From positions 1-64,000 of the forward strand of contig NZ_BDCU01000053.1 in the NCBI RefSeq assembly GCF_001618425.1: a DNA stretch of 64,000 bases. The letters run 5' to 3'. A model generated the notes under the pieces. The model searched no databases, was not told the DNA's origin, and worked only from the letters and a program-made list of their open reading frames with translations. Shown here in pieces: positions 27,352 to 34,589 of the stretch; position 1 is the stretch's first letter, and the number at the start of each line of letters is the position of its first letter. Position numbers and translations under genes: made by a program. The stretch is from Nocardia fusca NBRC 14340. Lineage in GTDB: Bacteria > Actinomycetota > Actinomycetes > Mycobacteriales > Mycobacteriaceae.

Positions 27352-30300
27352 TCAGTCATTCTTCCCGCCATCGGTATTCCTGGTGCGGATCCGGCCGGCC
27401 CGATGCCGCGCCCGCACCAGTCGCGGGCCGAAAACCCCTGGCTCCCCACCGGCCAACTCTGTGTACAGCGTGACCGAACGCTCGGCCAGCGTGGTCGCTG
27501 CCCCGGAGTCGCGGTCACAGAGCAGGTCGGCAGTGACGCTACAGGCCGCCGCGAGTTCGGGGAGAAACCGGGCGGGGGCAAGCTCCACCACGTCCTCGGT
27601 GAGCCGCAGCGCGCGGCGGGCGCATTCGAGTGCAGTGTCGTCTCGGGCGAGACGGGTCAGGTGGGTGCTGTGCCGGCGCAGACAGACCGCCAGGTCGGGT
27701 CCGTGCCGCCGCGGTTCACCGGCTGCCAGGGTCTCCCACATCGCCACGGCACGAGAACTATATTCCAGTGCCTGCCCGTGGTCCCCGGCGCTCGACAGAT
27801 GCCGGGCGTGATCCACCAGCGCGCCCGCAAGGAATTCGTCTCTGTCCCGCCGGTCCGCACAGACACCCTCGTAGAGTTCAACAGCACGCTGGGACAAGCG
27901 GAGGGCATCGCCGTCACTGTCGTCCGTTGCGCGCAGCCAGCGGGCCCGGTGCCACAGCGCCCACGCCAGATCACCCGACGGCTTATCGCTCTCGGCCGCC
28001 AGTTCCTCCCAGAGCGACACTGCGTGTGCACTGAGTTCGAGCGCCTCGGCCAGTCGTCCCACTTCGGCCAGACTGTCGGCCAGCAGGTCGTGACCATCGG
28101 CGATATACCACCGCCGATCACCCGTTTCCGCGCCCGCGATCTCCTGCCCCAGCAGCAGTGCCGCGCGAGCTACCGCCACCGCTTCCTGACGCCGGCCCGC
28201 ATCGCCGAGTATCCACGTCTGGTCGCGCAGCACATCGGCCAGCCGGGACCGGTGGCGAGCCCGGTCGGTCGCGACCAGATGCAGCGCCCACCGCACTGCT
28301 TCGACGATCGCGCGCACTGCCTCGATACGGTGGCCGCACCAACCCAAGCGGGTCGCGTAGCTGTGGTGCATATCGACCAGCCCCGGTACCAGATCGTCGC
28401 GCCCGGAGTCGATGATCTCCTCATAAAGGGTCGCGCTGCGTTCCCAGTGCATTGCTGCCCGGCTCGGCTCCGCGAGAGAGACCCGCAACTGCGCAGCCCA
28501 GCCCTCGCTGTGCGCCAGGGCGGGCAGACCGGCGGCCGGAGATTCGACGGCGGTCGCCTGCCGGATCGCCAGGGCGCGATCGAGCGCGAACGAGGCATGG
28601 TCGCGCTGGTCACTGCGTTCGAGAGCCCACGCCCGATACTCCATGGAGATCGCCCAGTCTTCACGGTAGCGGGGCGCGTCCTGGGCGTTCAGCGTCTCGT
28701 AGGCCGATGCGGCCTGTTCGGCGTACTCGGCGGCTTCGGCCCATTCCTGATAGTCGCGACAGAACCCGGCATGACTACCGAGCGCATCGGCCAACGTGGG
28801 CAGATAACGTGGTGAATGGTTCTCGACGAGATCTCGCCACAACCGCACTGCCGCCCGGGAGCTTTCACGTCCCTCCGACCACTGCCCCGCCTCGACGAGG
28901 CGCAACGCCAAGCCCGCGGTGGATCGGGCCAGTCCGGCGCGGTTCTGCTCGCGTTCGGCGACGGTCTCGGCTTCGACCACTTGCACCGCCCGTCGCTGGG
29001 CCACTACTGCCTCGGTGTGGCGGCCCGCACCAGACAAGACAGTGGAATACGTGTGCAGCGCTCGCGCCAGGTCCAGCCCGAGCTCTCGCGGATCGCCGTC
29101 GGTGAGTTCGTCGAGTAGCGCCACCGCACGCTCGGCGCAGACGAGACTTTCCGCTGTCCGGTCGAGCCTGTTGAGCCGGACCGCCTGGTTGACGAGGGTA
29201 TAGCTCAGCACCGGGCTGTAGGCGCGCCGATCTCCGGCGACCAGACCCTCGAGCAGCTCCAGACTGCGGGCCGCGGAGATCATCGCCTCGTCCTCTCGGC
29301 CGACTTTCCCCAGCAGCAGCGCGTGATTGCTGAAGCAGCGCGCAGCGCGCTCGGCGTACTGTTGCCCGTCCTCGTCCAGCAGAGCGTCGAAACACGCCAC
29401 GGCATCGCACGACACGGTGGCCGCCTGCTCGAATGCTCCGTCCGCATAGAGATCCACCGCGTATTTGTCCAGAGCGCCGGCCAACTCACGCCGATACCGC
29501 TGGGGATCGGCCTGCGCGAGCCGTCGCACCAGTTCGACGCCACGGCGCGAGTACTCGAGCGCCTCCCGTACGGCCCCGATTCCGGACAAGAAGGTGGCGT
29601 GATTCCCGAGGGCGATGACCAGTTCGTTCTCCTCACCCACCGGGTCCTCCGCCGCCATCCGCTCCCGGAGCTCCACCAGCGGGGACGAATATGTCAACGC
29701 CTCCGCCGGTCGGCCGCGGCGGTCCAGATTCCGTATCATCCGGTGCAGACCCGACGCTCGCTGCTCATCCCGGACCGGTCCCTCCGGCAGCGCGTCGCAG
29801 ATCTCCAGCGCCCGTGTGGCCAGCGGTGGGACTGCGTCGTTATCGCCCATATCTTCGTGCACCGACGCCAGCCGGTTCAGCGCGTACGCGTGATCGTGCA
29901 GATGGCCTCGCGGGTTCGCCTCCGCAAGGCGCGCATAGATCGTCTCGGCCCGCGCCGCGGCGGCCAGGGCCTCATCGAACAAGCGCAGCGCCGCGGCGGC
30001 GATCGACTGCGTGCACAGCACATTCGCCAGGGCGGCCTCATTCTTGTCCCCGGTGGAACCCTCGTACAGGGCCACGGCTCGCGCGGTCAGATCCCGCGAC
30101 GTCCGGTACTCGCGGCGCCGGTTCTCTACGAGTGCACGATTGTGCAGCGCATTGGCCAGTGCAATCCGATACCGATCGGGTTCGGCACGGGCCAGGTGCT
30201 CGATCAGCGCCACTGCCTGCCGGGAACGACGCTCGGCGGCGTCGGTTCGCCATGACCGCTGGTGCATCCGGGTGGCGCAGGTCAGCGCCCAGCTCAGGTT

Positions 30301-31719
30301 CGGCCGATACCGTTCGGCGTCCAGCACCGTCAGCTCGCGAGCAGCGTCGACGGCCCGTTCCGCCGTATCGGAGGCATCAGCGAAACGGCGCGCTGCCCGC
30401 AGCCTTTGCGCCTGGGCCCGCAGCTCGTCCACCGCGGCGGCCAGATGTGCCGTCCGATCCGCTTCGGCGAAACGCAACCACGCTTCGACCGCCATCGCAC
30501 CGAATTCCACTGCCGCGCAGTGATCGCCCAGTTTCTCGGCCGTGGAAACAATGTTGCGGTATCCGGCGGCCACCACGGACACTTCGTCGACGGCGCCGCG
30601 TACTGCCTGCGCCTGCACCGCGACTGCCCGCCGCCATACCTCGTACGCTTCGCTCCGCCGTTGCGCGCGATGCAAATACCTGCCGTGATCCCGCAACCTG
30701 CGGGCCAGGATACGTCTTCCGGACCGACGGCCGTCGGTATCGGCTCCGGCCTCGGCCTCGGCCTCGGTGACAGCGACGAGCTTCGCGGACAACGCGGCCG
30801 ATTCGACCGGCAGATCCCGGCGAGTGAGTACAGCGAGGAGCGCGGTGAGGTCACTGAACCGGGTGAGCTCCATGGTGGCCATTGCCCGCAACATCGCAAT
30901 ACGGTGCAGTTTCCACTCGTCCGCGGCAGCGGTCTCACCGAATCGTTCCAGCATTTCGATATGGCTCTGCCACATGAAGTCGAGACGTCGAACGACAGTG
31001 GGCCCCTGCTGCTCCGCCAGTTCCTCCAACAGGCGCACGCTGCGCTCGGAGCAGTCCAGCGCGGCCACCACACCATCCGTCCGCGCCACATACTCGGCCC
31101 CGATCCGATGAGCCTCCGCCAGTTCTCCCAGGTGGCGGTGCCGCTCCTCCCCTGTCAGAGCAGCGAGAACCTCGATCCGCCGCGCCACCGCACGCGCGTT
31201 ACGCGCCAGCCGACCGGCATCCTCGTCGGCGGCAGCTCTGCCGGCGAGGACGATCATCAGCGTCGGGAGCAGTTGGTCGAGCAGCACGACCGCGCGTGCG
31301 TGCTCGGCGACCGGGCACTCTTCACAGAGTTCGAGCGCCGCATCGAGCAGATCGGCCGCAATGTCATCTGCCCCGTCGTTCTCCGCCTCCACAGCCCGGT
31401 CCCGTAGCGCCTCGACCAGCGGCCATCGGCGCGGGTCGGTGCGCCACGCTGTCCGCGCAGCGGCTATCAGCGCCCGGTGCAGTGAGGCGAATTCCTCGTA
31501 CGCGAAACTCACCCGCAGGGCGGTCGCCGCGGCCGCGCGGGATACCTCTGGTTCGCCGGACCACCGTTCGAGCGCCAGCAGGAAATCGGTCGCGGGGTGG
31601 GTATCTTCCCGGCGCGCCACAGCCCACACCGCATCGGCGAGCAACAACGGCAAAGCGTCGGCGAACTCCCGGGGGTCTTCGAAGGCGGCCGCGGTACCGG
31701 ATGCATCAGGCTGTGTCAT
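27352..31719 (-). CDS. giant tetratricopeptide-repeat protein, 1455 aa
   Basis: 1455 residues made almost entirely of degenerate helical TPR units, recognisable by repeated patterns such as LARALHTYSTVLSGAGRHTE, LNRLASVHEDMGDN and LAWALWHRARWLRATDDSD. Each unit has small residues at the TPR turn positions and an A-x-x-Y/S-x-x-A-V second helix. Spacing is about 40-45 residues, implying 25-30 units. No signal peptide, membrane segment, kinase, NTPase or protease domain is visible at either end. Such proteins are scaffolds or peptide-binding regulators; the partner is unknown. ATG 31719 is the only credible start. A short protein follows downstream and a possible RiPP locus lies upstream. Confidence 0.85.
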   Translation of the reverse strand: MTQPDASGTAAAFEDPREFADALPLLLADAVWAVARREDTHPATDFLLALERWSGEPEVSRAAAATALRVSFAYEEFASLHRALIAAARTAWRTDPRRWPLVEALRDRAVEAENDGADDIAADLLDAALELCEECPVAEHARAVVLLDQLLPTLMIVLAGRAAADEDAGRLARNARAVARRIEVLAALTGEERHRHLGELAEAHRIGAEYVARTDGVVAALDCSERSVRLLEELAEQQGPTVVRRLDFMWQSHIEMLERFGETAAADEWKLHRIAMLRAMATMELTRFSDLTALLAVLTRRDLPVESAALSAKLVAVTEAEAEAGADTDGRRSGRRILARRLRDHGRYLHRAQRRSEAYEVWRRAVAVQAQAVRGAVDEVSVVAAGYRNIVSTAEKLGDHCAAVEFGAMAVEAWLRFAEADRTAHLAAAVDELRAQAQRLRAARRFADASDTAERAVDAARELTVLDAERYRPNLSWALTCATRMHQRSWRTDAAERRSRQAVALIEHLARAEPDRYRIALANALHNRALVENRRREYRTSRDLTARAVALYEGSTGDKNEAALANVLCTQSIAAAALRLFDEALAAAARAETIYARLAEANPRGHLHDHAYALNRLASVHEDMGDNDAVPPLATRALEICDALPEGPVRDEQRASGLHRMIRNLDRRGRPAEALTYSSPLVELRERMAAEDPVGEENELVIALGNHATFLSGIGAVREALEYSRRGVELVRRLAQADPQRYRRELAGALDKYAVDLYADGAFEQAATVSCDAVACFDALLDEDGQQYAERAARCFSNHALLLGKVGREDEAMISAARSLELLEGLVAGDRRAYSPVLSYTLVNQAVRLNRLDRTAESLVCAERAVALLDELTDGDPRELGLDLARALHTYSTVLSGAGRHTEAVVAQRRAVQVVEAETVAEREQNRAGLARSTAGLALRLVEAGQWSEGRESSRAAVRLWRDLVENHSPRYLPTLADALGSHAGFCRDYQEWAEAAEYAEQAASAYETLNAQDAPRYREDWAISMEYRAWALERSDQRDHASFALDRALAIRQATAVESPAAGLPALAHSEGWAAQLRVSLAEPSRAAMHWERSATLYEEIIDSGRDDLVPGLVDMHHSYATRLGWCGHRIEAVRAIVEAVRWALHLVATDRARHRSRLADVLRDQTWILGDAGRRQEAVAVARAALLLGQEIAGAETGDRRWYIADGHDLLADSLAEVGRLAEALELSAHAVSLWEELAAESDKPSGDLAWALWHRARWLRATDDSDGDALRLSQRAVELYEGVCADRRDRDEFLAGALVDHARHLSSAGDHGQALEYSSRAVAMWETLAAGEPRRHGPDLAVCLRRHSTHLTRLARDDTALECARRALRLTEDVVELAPARFLPELAAACSVTADLLCDRDSGAATTLAERSVTLYTELAGGEPGVFGPRLVRARHRAGRIRTRNTDGGKND

Positions 31720-32128
31720 ATCTCGTTCCGGATCGCGTCGGCCTCACATTCGGGATGAGTCGCTCAATCTCTTCCCCTCGCGCCCGGCAGTTTCGCGCGG
31801 TTGCCGCCGACCTGTGCCCGCCCGCAGCATCCGGACGGCGAACGATGGTCCGCAGCGGGCGCCGACGTGAGCACGGAAATACAGGAAATCAGCAGCTCCG
31901 GAACCCACCACACCATCCTCACGACCGATCGGCAATCGATTGTCCGTCACCGCGCACAGGCTTGCGGGCCGGTCGGCTCGCGCAGATCGGGAACGGCACA
32001 GATGCTACGACACGACACCGGGCGACCGCTTCCAACAGTGAATTCCTCGATCCTCGCTTTACTTCGGTCGAGCGCATCCGCGAATTCGATGTCGTGTATG
32101 CGGTGGAGTAGGCACCGCAGGCGAAGAT
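31720..32128. other. gap without a supported gene
   Basis: About 410 bases between the TPR gene start and the decarboxylase fragment. Open frames here have no recognisable domains. A short plus-strand stretch near 32040-32110 reads SEFLDPRFTSVERIREFD and VVYAVE before a stop, which looks protein-like but which I cannot place in a family; it may be a small gene remnant. The leftward promoter of the TPR gene must lie in the first part. Confidence 0.3.
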
Positions 32129-32344
32129 TCACACCGGCTCGCCCGAAGCCACGGTCCGCGGTACCCGGACGAGCCCGTGTCCGCCGGAGTAGGCGTCGTC
32201 ACTGTCGCAGGTGGGTCCGGCGACCACGGCCGACACGTAGTCCCCGCCCCGATGGGACGGAAACTCCAGCCGATACTGCAACTCGTCCATCTCGTAGAGT
32301 TCGATCAGATCCTGCCAGGCCGCGCACCCGACGGAACTGCTCAT
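32129..32344 (-). pseudogene. C-terminal fragment of a type III PLP-dependent decarboxylase
   Basis: 71 residues. The stretch AVVAGPTCDSDDAYSGGHGL plus VRVPRTVASGEPV matches the C-terminal barrel of ornithine/arginine-type fold III decarboxylases, where the GPTCDS Cys-Asp pair completes the active site of the partner subunit. The PLP-binding N-terminal barrel is absent. The frame ends with TGA just before the GAYT...FNGF segment expected in full proteins. It therefore looks truncated at both ends. Weakly spaced ribosome site (GGAAA directly before ATG 32344). It lies 172 bases after the HExxH gene on the same strand. Confidence 0.5.
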
Positions 32345-32516
32345 TTTCCGACTCCTTCAGACCCGATGGATCACCGAGCTCGACGCTCGACCGATCCATC
32401 GGTGGTGATCACGACCCACCCCGCTCTGCCTACAACGTCGCGCGAATCCGAGAGTTGGGAGTATCGGCCGCTTCCGAAACTGTGGAGTCCGAATACTACC
32501 GCGAAGCCTGCGGTCG

Positions 32517-33284
32517 TTACCCCCTCATTACGGCCGCTTCGACATATCCGTTCAGTTCCTCCCAGACATACCGTCCCATCAAGGTGAGTGTGGGGTCGTC
32601 GCGACACAGGTCGACACAATCAAGCGCGTAATCGCCGTAGGCCAATGTCGACTGGATCAGGCGGCCGCCCGCTCCGAAATAGCGGCCACAGGATATGGCG
32701 AAATGCGCCGCGAACAGAACAGAGCGTATCGACTTCCCCGCTGTTCCCGATGGCAGCCTGTAGTTCCATTCACCGGTACCGTCGTCGGTGATAGAGATCT
32801 CGCAGATCAGGCCCAGCCAGGTATGCGCAAGTTCATGAATGAGCGACGCCTCGAGTACTTCGGCAGAGTGGAAGGCTTGTTCGCCCAATCCGATCGTCTG
32901 TGGAACGTAGATCTCACAGCCGCTGACGATCGCCGGGTCGGCCGGGACGACAAATCGTACGGGTAGCTGCAACAACGGCCGCCACGACGGCATACGTGCC
33001 GAGATCGACGACAGGGCGCGGGCGACTTCCGCCATCCGATTCGGCGGGAGCTCCGGGGCGTCCAGCCACGGCGCCTGCAACGGTCGCGTCCCTGCTGCGG
33101 CAAGGTAGGCCGCGCCGATTCCCGTTGTCAGGTAGTCGATTTCCGGTGAGCGGTCCTCCGTGTGCCGGAGACCTGCTCGGCGCTTCGCTGTCACCATCGC
33201 GGCCACAAATCCGTCGTCGAAGTCGTCGGACACGAACGGGAGTCCGCGGAAATATTGTCGTATCGGATCGGTCTGCTCGGTCAT
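32517..33284 (-). CDS. HExxH-motif protein resembling RiPP peptide beta-hydroxylases
   Basis: 255 residues, soluble. The motif HELAH at 150-154 follows the helix LEASLI; a further His at 194 sits in SVLFAAHFAISCGRYF with Arg 187 just before. A preceding strand-rich block (RFVVPADPAIVSGCEIYVPQ) completes the order seen in the 'aKG-HExxH-type peptide beta-hydroxylase' group: extended strands, HExxH helix, a loop with Arg, then a helix with a third His and aromatic residues. That family uses iron and 2-oxoglutarate to hydroxylate side chains of ribosomal peptides. The alternative is an ordinary gluzincin-like peptidase. It follows a 50-aa peptide gene and a hairpin, which favours the peptide-modification reading. 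Assignment is by eye. Confidence 0.6.
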   Translation of the reverse strand: MTEQTDPIRQYFRGLPFVSDDFDDGFVAAMVTAKRRAGLRHTEDRSPEIDYLTTGIGAAYLAAAGTRPLQAPWLDAPELPPNRMAEVARALSSISARMPSWRPLLQLPVRFVVPADPAIVSGCEIYVPQTIGLGEQAFHSAEVLEASLIHELAHTWLGLICEISITDDGTGEWNYRLPSGTAGKSIRSVLFAAHFAISCGRYFGAGGRLIQSTLAYGDYALDCVDLCRDDPTLTLMGRYVWEELNGYVEAAVMRG

Positions 33285-33379
33285 GCCATCACATCCGAAA
33301 TCTTTTCAACGGCCGCGGAAATATGACGTTTTATTTCGGCGGCACAAAGGGAATCACAAAGGTATTTATTCGGAAAGGT

Positions 33380-33408
33380 CGACGGGCCCAGCCGGATTGG
33401 GCCCGTCG
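33380..33408 (-). terminator. strong hairpin between peptide gene and HExxH gene
   Basis: Perfect 11-bp stem CGACGGGCCCA / TGGGCCCGTCG with a 7-base loop, 22 bases after the peptide stop and 96 bases before the HExxH start. It lacks a T run, so partial termination or mRNA-end protection is likely. Such hairpins between a precursor gene and its modifying enzyme give more precursor than enzyme transcript. Confidence 0.6.
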
Positions 33409-33430
33409 GCAGAGGAATTGTCGGTCCGGA

Positions 33431-33583
33431 TCAGGAGGTGACAGCGCGGTCGAATCGACCGGGATTGTAGACCACCTGGTCGGATCGAATATCCGAGCGG
33501 TCCGCGGTATCGCTGAGGCCGATACCCGCGAAGAGTTCCTCCAATTCCGCGGTGCGATTGATTGTGGTAGCCGAATAGCTCAT
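33431..33583 (-). CDS. 50-aa candidate RiPP precursor peptide
   Basis: A small gene starting at ATG 33583 with AAGGA 8 bases upstream and ending at TGA 33431. The first half has a leader-like acidic helix (ELEELFAGIGLS). The second half is polar and rich in Asp, Arg and Ser (DTADRSDIRSDQVVYNPGRF) and ends DRAVTS. No signal peptide and no cysteine. A leader-helix/variable-core design with Asp, Asn and Tyr as possible hydroxylation sites fits a precursor for the HExxH protein encoded 146 bases downstream. No cleavage motif is recognisable. Existence of the gene is better supported (ribosome site, length, position) than its function. Confidence 0.5.
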   Translation of the reverse strand: MSYSATTINRTAELEELFAGIGLSDTADRSDIRSDQVVYNPGRFDRAVTS

Positions 33584-33735
33584 ACGAAATATCCTTTCCG
33601 AGCCGTCTGACGGGCGAATTCATTCTATCGGCCGGAACGGAAAACACTAACTCAAGGGATCATCAAATGACGTCGGACTTTTCGGTGAAATTCCGACCGG
33701 TAGGTCCTTTTATTTCGTTCGCTAACTCATAAAGT
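33584..33735 (-). promoter_or_regulatory. promoter region of the peptide gene
   Basis: Read leftward, this AT-rich stretch has a TAGAAT -10-like box (33622-33627) about 39 bases before the peptide start codon, with TTAGTG 17 bases further upstream as a weak -35. Further out, GTCGGA...TCCGAC (33672-33697) forms an imperfect dyad that could bind a regulator. The drop in GC against the neighbours also fits a control region. Confidence 0.35.
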
Positions 33736-33949
33736 GCGGTTTCGGCTTTTCAGCGGAATTTCTCGGGGCGGGAGGTCACCGCCCGCCGCAAGCCGTTGCC
33801 GCTCCGTCCGCAGAGCGTCCTGCCGGGCTCGGCCGACGGGCCGGTACTCGCCGTGGCCTCGCTCTCGGTGCGGCCTCGGCGCTGTTCCCGCCCGTCTTCC
33901 GGCGATCGCCGGACGGCTCCGCGACATATCCGCCGACCCTGGTCGACGG

Positions 33950-34297
33950 GTTTCGAGCCCTCTGAAATACTCAGGACATACGCCGCGACCACACCGATGG
34001 CACTCAACCCCACCCAGACGATCCAGCCCATCCCGACAGCCCGGCCGGCATCGGCCACAGCGCCGGTGGCGAACGTACCCACCAGGATTCCGACGCCGAC
34101 GACCGTGCTGTAGAAGCCGTAGTGCGTGGCTACGCGATCACCCCGGACAGAGAGACCACGGTATTCATCTCGAACGGGAACACAGCCGCCGCCCCCACCG
34201 CCAGCAGGGCAGTCGTCACCACCAGTGCGACGGCCGCGGCGACGTCCCCAAATCGGTCCGGTCCGGGGATGACGAGTGGCACGAACGCAGCCCCGGT
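33950..34297 (-). pseudogene. MFS transporter C-terminal remnant, frameshifted
   Basis: Leftward frames encode the last helices of an MFS protein: VALVVTTALLAVGAAAVFPF then EMNTVVSLSG, after which the frame changes near 34135. It resumes as DRVATHYGFYSTVVGVGI and LVGTFATGAVADAGRAVGM with a final helix ending YVLS. Full proteins have about 10 more helices upstream. The 5' part is replaced by transposase sequence starting near 34312. This is decayed sequence, not a functional transporter. Confidence 0.6.
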
Positions 34298-34311
34298 CGG
34301 CCGGTGCCGCC

Positions 34312-34580
34312 GGGCACAGCGAACCAGTTGATCATGCCATCGGGCGTTCGCGTGGTGGTCCGACGACGAAAATCCATCTGGCGTGTGACGGGCACGGGCG
34401 GCCGCTGAGGGCGGGCAACAGCGTTCGACCACGTTGCGGCGCCGGCAGACCACCGGATCGAACACCGGCGGGCGCTTCAACCGGCTCGAACAGTATCGAG
34501 CGATCGCCACTCGTTACGACAAGACCGCCACTTCTTACCGCGGGATGCTCGACCTGGCCACCCTGCTCATATGGCTTCGA
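34312..34580 (+). mobile_element. IS5-type transposase remnant with a local inversion
   Basis: The plus strand encodes EPVDHAIGRSRGGPTTKIHL, a conserved piece of IS5-group (DDE) transposases. From 34476 the same strand encodes FNRLEQYRAIATRYDKTATS and then LATLLIWL, the conserved C-terminal end. Between them, the segment RPPVFDPVVCRRRNVVERC that should directly precede FNRL is present only on the minus strand (34474 down to 34418). The middle of the gene is missing. No terminal inverted repeats were recognised. It is a dead, rearranged fragment lying between the MFS remnant and the kinase gene. Confidence 0.6.
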
Positions 34581-34589
34581 GGACACCCT

